Shown: in pieces, positions 1 through 8,112 of the stretch
How positions within the stretch are numbered: the first letter of the stretch is position 1
Layout: each line of letters starts with the position of its first letter
NCBI GenBank assembly: GCA_029252195.1
Contig: JAQXBV010000043.1
Location: forward strand, 1-35,134
Direction of reading: 5' to 3'
Length of the DNA: 35,134 nucleotides
DNA from: Yoonia sp.
GTDB taxonomy: Bacteria; Pseudomonadota; Alphaproteobacteria; Rhodobacterales; Rhodobacteraceae
The notes under the pieces: model-generated
Told to the model about the DNA's origin: nothing
The model's database searches: none
Seen by the model: only the letters and a program-made list of their open reading frames with translations
Made by a program: the position numbers and the translations under genes

Positions 1-80
1 ACCGCTCCTACAATCCGCGACGCCGCCACTCAGCTCTGGGCTGGAAAAGCCCTGTCGCCTTCGAACGAAAGGTGGCTTAA
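1..80 (+). CDS. IS3-family transposase (OrfB-type integrase), C-terminal fragment cut by the window edge
   Basis: Reading from base 3, the first 80 bases encode an integrase-like tail containing YNPRRRHSALGWKSPVAF and ending at TAA 78-80. The HSALG-plus-aromatic motif followed by a short basic tail is typical of the end of IS3-family OrfB DDE transposases. Only about 25 residues are visible, so activity cannot be judged. Downstream, GGTCCA at 113-118 ends in CA, as IS3-family terminal repeats do, so the element may end near 118; the matching left end is outside the window. It differs in sequence from the transposase tail at the right end of the window. Confidence 0.75.
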   Translation, partial: RSYNPRRRHSALGWKSPVAFERKVA

Positions 81-340
81 ACGAGCACCGGGGGCGGCAC
101 GAAAGCGTGACAGGTCCAAGACCGGGATCACAGCGCAAATCAAGGTAGATGCACAGGGCATCGTTCGCGATTATGCAGGGCATTGGTCTGCGCAAAGCTG
201 ACGCCGCTGACGGGTAAGTTTTGGCCACTGTGCCCCTTTCGAAGTCCGGACCTGTTCTGTAAGAGGCCCTATGTACCCACGAATAGGCCGCCGCTTTGCT
301 GGCACAGGCCCCAACGCGCGACGTAGAGAAGGTTTTGGAT
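81..340. other. IS right flank and leader of the polyamine genes, no gene seen
   Basis: This stretch holds the probable terminal repeat of the left IS (to about 118) and then non-coding sequence up to the nspC start. No convincing reading frame is present: an ATG at 271 is out of frame with nspC, and an in-frame stop at 284-286 blocks any longer nspC start. No clear promoter or hairpin was recognised, though a promoter for the two downstream genes must lie here or in the IS. Confidence 0.4.
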
Positions 341-1435
341 TTGCAGACGCCCTATTATCTCATCGACAAATCTAATTTGCAGACGAATCTCGACAAAATC
401 GCGTGGCTGCGCAATGCGTCGGGGGTAAAGTGTTTGCTCGCGCTCAAATGCTTTGCCACATGGTCGGTCTTTGACTTTATGGCGCAGTATATGGACGGTT
501 CGACCTCGTCGTCTTTGTACGAGGTCCGCTTGGGTCACGAGAAATTCGGCGGCGAAACCCATGCCTATTCGGTTGCCTATTCTGACGCGGAAATCGCGGA
601 AGTTTTGGCCTGTTCGGATAAGATCATCTTCAATTCTATCGGGCAGCTGACCAAATTCGCCGATGCGTCAAAGGGGCATGTCCGCGGGTTGCGCGTCAAT
701 CCAGGGGTGTCGACATCCGAATTCGACCTTGCCGATCCGTCCCGCCCGTTTAGCCGTCTGGGTGAACACGATCCCGTCAAGATCGCAGCAGTGGCCGATC
801 AGATCAGCGGGCTCATGTTCCATAATAACTGCGAAAATGATGATTTCGCCCGCTTTGACGAGATGCTGACCCTGATCGAAGACCGCTTTGGCGCGATCAT
901 CCATGACATGGACTGGATCAGCCTTGGCGGCGGTATCCACTTCACTGGCGAAGACTATCCGCTGGCGCTTCTGGCCGCGCGGCTGAAGGATTTTGCGCGC
1001 ACTTACGGTGTGCAGATCTACCTTGAGCCCGGAGAGGCCGCGATCACGGGTGCCGCGACGCTGGAAGTCACGGTACTGGACACTCTCTATAACGGGAAGA
1101 ACCTGGCCATTGTCGACAGCTCCATCGAGGCGCATATGCTTGATTTGCTGATTTACCGCGAGCCTGCAAAAGTCTCTCCTGATACAGGTCCGCATGCGTG
1201 GATGATCTGCGGCAAATCCTGCCTTGCGGGCGATATTTTTGGCGAATTCCACTTTGACGCGCCGCTTAAGGCGGGGGACCGGCTTTCGTTTCAAGACGCT
1301 GCTGGCTATACAATGGTCAAGAAGAACTGGTTCAACGGGGTCAAGATGCCAAGCATCGCGATCCGCGAATTGGATGGTACAATACGGTTGGTGCGCGAAT
1401 TCGGCTATGACGATTTCGTCGCAGCCCTGTCTTAA
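341..1435 (+). CDS. nspC: Carboxynorspermidine/carboxyspermidine decarboxylase
   Basis: A PLP-dependent, alanine-racemase-fold decarboxylase expected to remove the carboxyl group of carboxy(nor)spermidine in the last step of the alternative spermidine/norspermidine pathway in the cytoplasm. The protein begins MQTPYYLIDKS, as NspC proteins do. The LALKCFATWS motif supplies the likely PLP lysine (K36), followed by the SSSLYEVRLG segment, HNNCEND, the glycine-rich LGGGIHF loop and the EPGEA motif. The open frame reaches back to a TTG at 296, but the family N-terminus and a GAGAAGG ribosome site at 326-332 favour TTG 341, giving 364 residues, close to the family length. The dehydrogenase that makes its substrate follows after 27 bases, so the two are probably co-transcribed. 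Confidence 0.88.
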   Translation: MQTPYYLIDKSNLQTNLDKIAWLRNASGVKCLLALKCFATWSVFDFMAQYMDGSTSSSLYEVRLGHEKFGGETHAYSVAYSDAEIAEVLACSDKIIFNSIGQLTKFADASKGHVRGLRVNPGVSTSEFDLADPSRPFSRLGEHDPVKIAAVADQISGLMFHNNCENDDFARFDEMLTLIEDRFGAIIHDMDWISLGGGIHFTGEDYPLALLAARLKDFARTYGVQIYLEPGEAAITGAATLEVTVLDTLYNGKNLAIVDSSIEAHMLDLLIYREPAKVSPDTGPHAWMICGKSCLAGDIFGEFHFDAPLKAGDRLSFQDAAGYTMVKKNWFNGVKMPSIAIRELDGTIRLVREFGYDDFVAALS

Positions 1436-1462
1436 CACAACGCAATGAGGTCTATTTGATAT

Positions 1463-2728
1463 ATGAAACGCAACGCTCTTATCATTGGCGCGGGTGGCGT
1501 CGCACAGGTCGTGGCGCATAAATGCGCGCAAAATAACGATGTTCTGGGCGATTTGCATATTGCAAGTAGGACTGTGTCGAAATGCGACGCGATCCTGCAA
1601 AGCGTGCATGACAAGTCAGCGATGAAACAGGACGGTGTGTTTGAGGCCCATGCGCTTGATGCGATGGACACCGCGGCGCTTGATGCGATGGACACCGCGG
1701 CGGTTGCGGCGCTGATCACCAAGCTGGGCGCGCAGATTGTGATCAACGTAGGCTCGCCCTTTGTGAATATGACCGTGCTTGAGGCCTGCATCCAGACCGG
1801 TGCCGCATATATCGACACCGCGATCCACGAAGACCCGTCCAAGGTCTGCGAAACTCCACCGTGGTATGGCAACTACGAATGGAAGCGGCGCGAGGCCTGT
1901 GCCAAGGCTGGCGTCACTGCGATTTTGGGGGCCGGGTTTGATCCGGGCATGGTCAATGCCTTTGCGCGCTTTGCCATCGACGGGTTTATGGATGAGGTCA
2001 CATCGATCGACATCGTTGACATCAATGCAGGCAGCCACGGCAAGTATTTCTCGACGAATTTCGACCCAGAGATCAACTTCCGAGAGTTCACGGGCACAGT
2101 TTACAGCTGGCAGCAGGGCGCTTGGCAAGAAAACAAGATGTTCGAAGTAGGCCGTGAATGGGATTTGCCCGTTGTGGGCAAACAAAAGGCCTATATGTCC
2201 GGCCATGACGAGGTGCATTCGCTGGCGGCGAATTACCCGCAAGCCGATATCCGGTTCTGGATGGGCTTTGGCGACCATTACATCAATGTGTTCACCGTCC
2301 TGCAAAACCTCGGGCTCTTGTCGGAGCAACCTGTTGTGACCGCCGAAGGCCAAGCGGTCGTGCCGCTCAAACTGGTCAAGGCCGTGTTGCCCGATCCATC
2401 CAGCCTTGCACCCAATTACACGGGCAAAACCTGTATCGGGGATCTGGTGAAGGGCAAGAAGGACGGGCATGACGTTGAAGTCTTTGTTTACAATGTTGCC
2501 GACCACAAAGACGCCTATAACGAGGTTGGCAGCCAAGGCATTTCCTACACGGCTGGCGTTCCGCCCGTTGCGATGGCGATGCTGATTGCGGATGGGACTT
2601 ATGACAAAGGCGTCATGGTGAATGTCGAAGAACTTGACCCCAAGCCGCTTTTCACGTTGCTCGATACCATGGGCCTTCCGACGCGTGTGAAAGATGAGCG
2701 TGGGGACCGTGAATGGCATAACGCTTAG
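1463..2728 (+). CDS. Carboxynorspermidine/carboxyspermidine dehydrogenase (saccharopine dehydrogenase family)
   Basis: An NAD(P)-dependent enzyme that condenses aspartate semialdehyde with a diamine (putrescine or diaminopropane) and reduces the imine to carboxyspermidine or carboxynorspermidine, the substrate of the preceding nspC product. The N-terminus has a Rossmann motif (LIIGAGGVAQVVAHK, residues 6-20), followed by saccharopine-dehydrogenase-like segments such as INVGSPF, YIDTAIHED and GAGFDPGMVNAFA. It is 421 residues. Residues about 63-79 repeat the 8-residue unit ALDAMDTA because of a perfect 24-bp tandem duplication at 1652-1699, making the protein about 8 residues longer than it would otherwise be. 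The assignment as polyamine enzyme rather than lysine-pathway saccharopine dehydrogenase rests mainly on the nspC neighbour. Confidence 0.85.
   Translation: MKRNALIIGAGGVAQVVAHKCAQNNDVLGDLHIASRTVSKCDAILQSVHDKSAMKQDGVFEAHALDAMDTAALDAMDTAAVAALITKLGAQIVINVGSPFVNMTVLEACIQTGAAYIDTAIHEDPSKVCETPPWYGNYEWKRREACAKAGVTAILGAGFDPGMVNAFARFAIDGFMDEVTSIDIVDINAGSHGKYFSTNFDPEINFREFTGTVYSWQQGAWQENKMFEVGREWDLPVVGKQKAYMSGHDEVHSLAANYPQADIRFWMGFGDHYINVFTVLQNLGLLSEQPVVTAEGQAVVPLKLVKAVLPDPSSLAPNYTGKTCIGDLVKGKKDGHDVEVFVYNVADHKDAYNEVGSQGISYTAGVPPVAMAMLIADGTYDKGVMVNVEELDPKPLFTLLDTMGLPTRVKDERGDREWHNA
1652..1699 (+). repeat. Perfect 24-bp tandem duplication inside the dehydrogenase gene
   Basis: Bases 1652-1675 and 1676-1699 are identical 24-mers, starting GCGCTTGATGCG and ending GGACACCGCG. 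The duplication keeps the frame and repeats eight amino acids. The lack of any divergence between copies suggests a recent slippage event. Confidence 0.95.
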
Positions 2729-2860
2729 ACGGAATGTCGTGACTGGCGTCGGAAGCAGATTGTCGCAAAATCAGTCGCATAATCTGCGCCCGCGCTCTAT
2801 CAGGGGGGCCATGAAGCAACCCGCACATAGCGATGCGGCGGCGGTGAAGGTTATGAGCGC

Positions 2861-3379
2861 ATGAAAAAGGTCGGCCTTGATGGGACAGATATCCGCATTC
2901 TTTCAGCGGTGCAGCAGCATGGCCAATTGAGCAAAACCAAGCTTGCCGAGTTGGTGAATATTTCACCGACACCCTGCTGGGCGCGCTTGGACCGGTTGAA
3001 GGCGGCTGGTCTGATCCGCGGCTACCGCGCCGAAATTGCGTTAGAGCAGGTCTGCACATTCACCCAAGTCGTCGTGACCGTGTCGCTGACCCATCACCGC
3101 AAAGCTGACTTTGACCGTTTCGAAGTTTTCGTGATGAAACACGATGCGATCACCGAATGCATCGCAACGGGGGGCGGCACGGATTACGTCATGAAGGTCA
3201 TTTGCCCGACCCTCGCGGCGTTTCAGGCCTTGATGGATGAGATGCTTTCGGCAGACCTCGCGATCGACCGCTATATGACCTACATCGTCACGCGCAGTGT
3301 CAAAACGGCCCTGCCGAACCTGACCAAGCTGGTCACCAAAGAGGTCCCGCAGGCTGATGGGTCCAAACGGTCTTTTTAA
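2861..3379 (+). CDS. Lrp/AsnC-family transcriptional regulator
   Basis: A 172-residue protein with the Lrp/AsnC plan: an N-terminal winged helix-turn-helix (residues about 6-60, LDGTDIRILSAVQQHGQLS then SPTPCWARLDRLKAAGLI) and a C-terminal RAM/ligand-sensing domain (about 65-150) with the GGTDYVMKVICP segment. Such proteins form octamers or dimers and respond to amino acids or related metabolites. It lies 132 bases after the polyamine pair and about 140 bases before the DmdA-like operon, all on the same strand, so it probably controls one of these; the effector is unknown. The start at ATG 2861 fits the family N-terminus. Confidence 0.88.
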   Translation: MKKVGLDGTDIRILSAVQQHGQLSKTKLAELVNISPTPCWARLDRLKAAGLIRGYRAEIALEQVCTFTQVVVTVSLTHHRKADFDRFEVFVMKHDAITECIATGGGTDYVMKVICPTLAAFQALMDEMLSADLAIDRYMTYIVTRSVKTALPNLTKLVTKEVPQADGSKRSF

Positions 3380-3517
3380 CGACGACTCTTTGGTCCGTTT
3401 GGTCTGGCAATGGCAGTTTTTAGGTCTGCTGCGAGGTGCGGTCTGCCGCTAGATTACCGCCATATTCAGACATTCTGCAGCCGGACTGGCTGCTGGCAAC
3501 AAAGGGCGAGAGACACC

Positions 3518-4657
3518 ATGAAAGCAGACGACTTCGGCTTCGGCACACAAATCCGCAAATCTCCTTATTTCAACGCGACCGTCCGTTGGGGCGCCAAGGG
3601 GTTTTCGGTTTATAACCACATGTATATCCCACGCGATTTTGGCAATCCCGAGCAGAACTTCTGGAACCTCGTAAACGATGCGATCCTGTGCGACGTGGCC
3701 GTCGAGCGTCAGGTTGAGATCACCGGACCGGACGCTGCAAAATTCGCGCAAATGCTCACACCGCGCGATTTGTCCAAGATGGCCGTTGGCCAGTGCAAAT
3801 ATGTGCTGATCACCAATGCCGAAGGCTGCATTCTCAATGACCCGATCATGCTGCGTCTGGCCGAGAACCATTTCTGGATTTCACTAGCAGACAGCGACAT
3901 CCTGCTTTGGGCGCAGGGCGTTGCCGTGCATTCCGGCCTTGATGTGACCATCGGCGAGCCTGATGTGTCCCCGTTGCAGTTGCAGGGCCCAAAGTCGGGC
4001 GAAATCATGCAGGCGCTCTTTGGTGACAGCATCATGGACCTGAAATATTACTGGCTGCGTGAGCTTGAACTCGACGGTATTCCTCTCTTGATCTCCCGCA
4101 CTGGGTGGTCCAGCGAGCTTGGCTATGAAATCTATCTGCGCGACAGCGCCCATGGCGATGCCCTTTGGGAGCGGATCATGGCGGCGGGCGCACCCTTCGG
4201 CCTCAAGCCTGGTCACACCTCGTCCATTCGCCGTATCGAAGGCGGGATGCTGTCGTATCATGCGGACGCCGATATCAAGACCAACCCCTATGAGCTTGGC
4301 CTTGACCGTCTTGTGAACCTCGATATCGACGCCGAGTTTATCGGCAAAGCTGCGCTGCGCCGAATTCAAGAGCAGGGTGTGACCCGCAAACAGGTCGGTT
4401 TGATCATCGATTGCGACCCGCTGAAAGGCCCGAACACGACGTTCTGGCAGATCAACAAGAATGGCGCTACGATCGGCAAAGTGACATCGGCGATCTATTC
4501 GCCCCGCATGGAGCAGAACATCGCCTTGGCGATGGTCTCGGCAGAGTTCACCGAACTGGGCACCGAAGTTGAAGTTGTGACCAATGAGGGCACAATGCAT
4601 GCCACCGTCGTGGAGCGTCCTTTCTACGACCCGAAAAAGAAAATCGCGGCCGCTTAA
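3518..4657 (+). CDS. DmdA-like aminomethyltransferase-fold (GcvT family) THF-dependent demethylase, substrate uncertain
   Basis: A 379-residue GcvT/DmdA-fold protein. Members transfer a one-carbon group from substrate to tetrahydrofolate; DmdA demethylates DMSP. Visible family segments are GAKGFSVYNHM (25-35), VERQVEITGPDA (62-73), TPRDL (81-85), LNDP (106-109), SLADSD (122-127), EPDVSPLQLQGP (147-158) and TGWSSELGYE (195-204). The overall pattern follows marine DmdA closely, but the 195-204 motif reads as in generic GcvT proteins, whereas authentic DmdA as I recall it has GWSKQGGFE; so DMSP as substrate is doubtful. The open frame extends to 3410, but ATG 3518 after GCGAGAG gives the family N-terminus. 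It is the first gene of a four-gene operon with OsmC, crotonase and acyl-CoA ligase genes, which suggests a small methylated acid as substrate. Confidence 0.72.
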   Translation: MKADDFGFGTQIRKSPYFNATVRWGAKGFSVYNHMYIPRDFGNPEQNFWNLVNDAILCDVAVERQVEITGPDAAKFAQMLTPRDLSKMAVGQCKYVLITNAEGCILNDPIMLRLAENHFWISLADSDILLWAQGVAVHSGLDVTIGEPDVSPLQLQGPKSGEIMQALFGDSIMDLKYYWLRELELDGIPLLISRTGWSSELGYEIYLRDSAHGDALWERIMAAGAPFGLKPGHTSSIRRIEGGMLSYHADADIKTNPYELGLDRLVNLDIDAEFIGKAALRRIQEQGVTRKQVGLIIDCDPLKGPNTTFWQINKNGATIGKVTSAIYSPRMEQNIALAMVSAEFTELGTEVEVVTNEGTMHATVVERPFYDPKKKIAAA

Positions 4658-4686
4658 GCGCCCCGTTACCAGAGAGGCTAAAGACT

Positions 4687-5136
4687 ATGTCCGATCTTGC
4701 AATTGAGCTGCACTGGCAGCGTGCCGAGCCAGCTTTGCAGCCGGGGAAATACTCTGCCGAACACACAGTACGTTATAACAACAGCTATGACGTACAGGTG
4801 GATGCCGCCCCCGATTGGGGCGGCAAGGCCGAGAACACCAATCCCGAACAGGCCCTCGCGTCGGCCTTGTCGAGCTGCCACATGATGACGTTTTTGGCCT
4901 TGTCGGCCAAAGTAGGCTGGCCCGTCGCCAGCTATCACGACTATGCCGAAGCCCACCTTGGCAAGAACGCCAAAGGCCAGATGTCGGTGACCCGCATTGA
5001 TCTGCATCCTGTGGTGCGTTTTGATACAGGCTTTGACGTCGAACCTGCTGAATTGGAGCAAATGCAAGACCGAGCGCACCGCTATTGCTTTATTGCCAAT
5101 ACACTGGCCGATAGTGTGGAAATCAACATTCTGTAA
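4687..5136 (+). CDS. OsmC-family peroxiredoxin-like protein
   Basis: A 149-residue OsmC/Ohr-fold protein. The two family cysteines are present: C64 in SSCHMMTFLALSAK and C134 in HRYCFIANTL. These normally reduce organic hydroperoxides by a thiol mechanism, with lipoyl or other dithiol reductants. It starts 29 bases after the DmdA-like gene and ends 21 bases before the crotonase gene, so it belongs to that operon. A role in detoxifying a reactive by-product (for example a thiol-derived or acryloyl species) is possible but is inference. The family assignment is firm, the role is not. Confidence 0.85.
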   Translation: MSDLAIELHWQRAEPALQPGKYSAEHTVRYNNSYDVQVDAAPDWGGKAENTNPEQALASALSSCHMMTFLALSAKVGWPVASYHDYAEAHLGKNAKGQMSVTRIDLHPVVRFDTGFDVEPAELEQMQDRAHRYCFIANTLADSVEINIL

Positions 5137-5157
5137 CGCCGAAAGAGGGTATGATCC

Positions 5158-5958
5158 GTGCAAAAGAGTGACATTCTAATGAGCGATCTGGACAGCGACG
5201 GCATTTTGCGCCTGACGCTCAATGACAGCGGGCGGCGCAATGCCTTGTCCGAGGCGATGCTGGCGACCTTGGGCGCGGCCTTTGCCGAAGCAGGCACAAA
5301 CCCGTCAGTCAGGGTGATCATTCTGGCGGCGAACGGTCCCGCCTTTTGCGCGGGTCACGATCTGAAGGAAATGACCGCTGGTCGTGCGGGTGAGGATCGG
5401 GGCAGGGCCTATTTTACAAAGGTCATGACCCAGTGTTCGGGCGTCATGCAGGGCATCGTGAACTGCCCCAAGCCCGTTATTGCCGAAGTGACAGGCATCG
5501 CCACGGCGGCTGGCTGCCAATTGGTGGCAAGCTGCGATCTTGCCATTGCGGCAGACACAGCGCAATTCAGCACGCCTGGCGTGCATATCGGTCTGTTCTG
5601 CTCGACGCCGATGGTGGCGCTGTCGCGGAACGTATCGGCCAAACATGCGATGGAAATGCTGCTGACAGGCGATATGACGTCGGCGGACCGTGCGGCCGAG
5701 ATCGGCTTGGTCAACCGCGCCGTGGCTCCCGACGACCTGCGCGATGCGACCATGACCATGGCCCGCAAAATCGCGTCCAAGTCCTCGATGACTTTGGCCA
5801 CGGGCAAGGGGGCGTTCTATGCGCAACGCGAAATGACTTTGGCGGAAGCCTATGATTATGCCTCGCAGGTCATGGTCGACAATATGCTTGCCCGCGATGC
5901 CGAAGAAGGTATCGGAGCCTTTATCGCCAAGCGCGCGCCTCAGTGGAAGGACATCTGA
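5158..5958 (+). CDS. Enoyl-CoA hydratase/isomerase (crotonase-fold) lacking the usual catalytic glutamates
   Basis: A 266-residue crotonase-superfamily protein. The oxyanion-hole segments are present: AFCAGHDLKEM near 62-72 and GIATAAGCQLVAS near 113-125. In hydratases such as rat crotonase or DmdD, two glutamates act on water; here the aligned positions read Q121 (AAGCQL) and G141 (STPGVHIG). This matches the ECHDC3-like subgroup and argues against an ordinary hydratase or DmdD reaction. The start is taken as GTG 5158, seven bases after GAAAGAGGGT; ATG 5179 is the alternative. It lies between the OsmC gene and a DmdB-like ligase gene (4-base gap), so it probably acts on the CoA thioester made by that ligase. 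Confidence 0.82.
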   Translation: MQKSDILMSDLDSDGILRLTLNDSGRRNALSEAMLATLGAAFAEAGTNPSVRVIILAANGPAFCAGHDLKEMTAGRAGEDRGRAYFTKVMTQCSGVMQGIVNCPKPVIAEVTGIATAAGCQLVASCDLAIAADTAQFSTPGVHIGLFCSTPMVALSRNVSAKHAMEMLLTGDMTSADRAAEIGLVNRAVAPDDLRDATMTMARKIASKSSMTLATGKGAFYAQREMTLAEAYDYASQVMVDNMLARDAEEGIGAFIAKRAPQWKDI

Positions 5959-5962
5959 TCTC

Positions 5963-7594
5963 ATGAGCACGAACCCTTACAACACGGGTCTGGATCGCAA
6001 TCCGGCAAACTACCAGCCGCTGACTCCACTGACCTTTCTAGCGCGCGCGGCCAGCGTTTTCCCCAATCACACCGCGATGGTGCACGGGGCACTGCGGCGC
6101 AGCTATGCCGCGTTTTATGCACGCTCCCGCAGGCTTGCTTCGGCGCTGGCGCAAAGCGGTATCGGGCGCGGTGATACGGTCTCGGCGCTGTTGGCAAACA
6201 CACCTGCGATGCTGGAATGCCATTACGGCGTGCCGATGAGCGGCGGGGTTCTGCATTCGATCAACACCCGTCTGGATGCGGCGATCATCGCGTTCCAGCT
6301 TGACCATGCGCTTGCCCGGATTGTGATCGTTGACCGCGAGTTTATGCCCTTGATGCAAGAGGCACTTGCGTTGGCCTCGGTCAAACCGGTCGTGATCCAA
6401 TATGATGATCCCGAATTTGACGGGCCACAAACGCCGACAGATGCTGTCGATTATGAGGCCTATCTGGCGGGCGGCGATCCGGATTTTGCGTGGCTGATGC
6501 CCGAAGACGAATGGGACGCCATCTCGATCAACTATACCTCTGGCACAACGGGTGATCCCAAGGGCGTGGTATCGCATCACCGTGGCGCCTACCTTCTGGC
6601 GCAGGGCAATGCGCTCACCTCGTCCATGCAAAAACATGCGATCTACCTGTGGACCTTGCCTATGTTCCACTGCAACGGCTGGTGTTTCCCTTGGACGATG
6701 TCCGCGATCATCGGCACCCATGTTTGCCTGCGCCAAGTGCGCGCCGAGCCGATCTGGAACGCGCTGGCAGACGAAGGCGTCACCCATCTTTGCGGCGCGC
6801 CGATCGTCATGTCGCTGATGATTTCTGCGCCTGACACGGTCAAACGGGATCTGGATCACACAGTGCAGTTCTTTACCGCAGCAGCCCCGCCACCTGAAAA
6901 GCTGTTGGCCGATATGAAAACCGCGGGCTTTGACGTGACCCACCTTTATGGGCTGACCGAAACCTATGGTCCTGCGGTCGTGAACGACTGGCATGCGTCT
7001 TGGTCGGATCTGCCGCCAGCCGAGCAAGCGGCGCTCAAATCCCGTCAGGGCGTGCGCTACCTGCCGCTGGAAGGGCTCGACGTTATGGACCCTGAAACGA
7101 TGATCCCCGTGCCGCGCGACGGCAAAACCATGGGCGAAGTCATGTTCCGCGGCAACGTGGTGATGAAGGGATATTTCCGCAATCCAAAGTCTACGCTTGA
7201 GGCTTTTGAGGGCGGCTGGTTCCACTCTGGCGATCTGGGTGTGATGCACCCCGACGGCTATATCCAGCTTAAGGATCGCTCCAAGGATGTGATCATTTCG
7301 GGCGGCGAGAATATCTCCTCGATCGAGGTCGAAGAGGCGCTTTATCGGCACCCTGCCGTGGCCGTGGCCGCTGTCGTCGCGATGCCGCACGACAAATGGG
7401 GCGAAACGCCCTGCGCCTTTCTCGAGCTTGCCGCAGGTCACGAGGCCGACGCGGCGGCGCTCAAGGCATGGTGCCGCGACCAGATTGCGCCCTATAAGGT
7501 GCCGGGGCAGTTCGTGTTCATGGATATTCCCAGAACATCCACGGGCAAAATCCAGAAGTTTGTTCTGCGTGAACAAGCCAAGGTTCTGTCTTAG
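5963..7594 (+). CDS. Acyl-CoA synthetase (AMP-binding; DmdB-like)
   Basis: A 543-residue ANL-superfamily ligase that activates a carboxylic acid with ATP and CoA. All core motifs are visible: YTSGTTGDPKG (191-201), YGLTET (329-334), HSGDLG (421-426), RSKDVIISGGENIS (439-452) and the C-terminal RTSTGKIQK with catalytic lysine K529. Length and N-terminal style (NPANYQPLTPLTFLARAA) match the medium-chain/methylmercaptopropionate-CoA ligase group to which DmdB belongs. The frame continues upstream to 5852, but ATG 5963, four bases after the crotonase stop, is the natural start. Last gene of the DmdA-like operon. The substrate cannot be read from sequence; 3-methylthiopropionate or another short acid is plausible. 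Confidence 0.88.
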   Translation: MSTNPYNTGLDRNPANYQPLTPLTFLARAASVFPNHTAMVHGALRRSYAAFYARSRRLASALAQSGIGRGDTVSALLANTPAMLECHYGVPMSGGVLHSINTRLDAAIIAFQLDHALARIVIVDREFMPLMQEALALASVKPVVIQYDDPEFDGPQTPTDAVDYEAYLAGGDPDFAWLMPEDEWDAISINYTSGTTGDPKGVVSHHRGAYLLAQGNALTSSMQKHAIYLWTLPMFHCNGWCFPWTMSAIIGTHVCLRQVRAEPIWNALADEGVTHLCGAPIVMSLMISAPDTVKRDLDHTVQFFTAAAPPPEKLLADMKTAGFDVTHLYGLTETYGPAVVNDWHASWSDLPPAEQAALKSRQGVRYLPLEGLDVMDPETMIPVPRDGKTMGEVMFRGNVVMKGYFRNPKSTLEAFEGGWFHSGDLGVMHPDGYIQLKDRSKDVIISGGENISSIEVEEALYRHPAVAVAAVVAMPHDKWGETPCAFLELAAGHEADAAALKAWCRDQIAPYKVPGQFVFMDIPRTSTGKIQKFVLREQAKVLS

Positions 7595-7610
7595 GGGACA
7601 ACGGTTCAGA

Positions 7611-7637
7611 GATAATTAGAGTAAAGTTTTAATTATC
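7611..7637. promoter_or_regulatory. AT-rich inverted repeat
   Basis: GATAATTA at 7611-7618 and TAATTATC at 7630-7637 form a perfect 8-bp inverted repeat with an 11-base loop, between the acyl-CoA ligase and the small membrane protein gene. It has no GC clamp or adjacent T run, so it is a weak terminator; a protein-binding site for the downstream genes is equally possible. Confidence 0.3.
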
Positions 7638-7702
7638 AATAACTTGTAGGAAGCGGGCTAATTGCTAGGGTAAATTCGACGGATCTTGTTCTGGAGAATG
7701 CT

Positions 7703-8002
7703 ATGTTTGGCGAATACTCGCTTCCTGCTTATTTGATCGTGGGGGTCGTGGTCGTTCTTGCGGTTGGATCGCTGTTTCCACCTATTGTGTCCAGAAGCGG
7801 GAGCACCGATGCGACGGCAATTGAGGTCGCGACCAAAGCTCAGGAACTGGACTATTGTAAATCCAATTTGGACGGCGTGAATTGCACCTGCTTTGCGGGG
7901 GTCTCAGGTCATATTCTGTCGCAGGATACGCCGAATTTTCGCGGGACCGTCGCTGCGAACCGGGAGGGTTTGGCGCGCGGTCAGGCGTCGCAATCTTGCT
8001 GA
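7703..8002 (+). CDS. Small membrane-anchored Cys-containing protein, unknown function
   Basis: A 99-residue protein I do not recognise. A hydrophobic segment (residues about 9-28, LPAYLIVGVVVVLAVGSLFPP) should act as a signal anchor, leaving a periplasmic part of about 70 residues with four cysteines: C52, a CxC pair at C61/C63 (NCTCFAG), and the C-terminal residue C99. The spacing suggests disulfides or metal binding. CTGGAGAATGCT just before ATG 7703 gives a good ribosome site. It lies alone between the acyl-CoA ligase and the permease on the same strand, with 110 bases before the permease. No function is assigned. Confidence 0.65.
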   Translation: MFGEYSLPAYLIVGVVVVLAVGSLFPPIVSRSGSTDATAIEVATKAQELDYCKSNLDGVNCTCFAGVSGHILSQDTPNFRGTVAANREGLARGQASQSC

Positions 8003-8112
8003 CGGCCCCGGCTGCGTCACACACCCAAGAAAGATCGGCTTCGCATTTGCGGACAAATCGTGGGACACTGTGTTAAGGGTATTGGACCCGAACATGGAGA
8101 CCTGATCATAAA

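Noticed and set aside
668..2719. 313- and 367-residue minus-strand frames opposite the polyamine genes
   Set aside because: Both mirror well-supported plus-strand genes and show no family motifs or ribosome sites.
6038..7576. 512-residue open frame on the minus strand opposite the acyl-CoA ligase
   Set aside because: It is an antisense shadow of a clear, motif-complete ligase gene; long antisense frames are common in GC-rich DNA, and the translation is rich in His/Arg with no recognisable domain.
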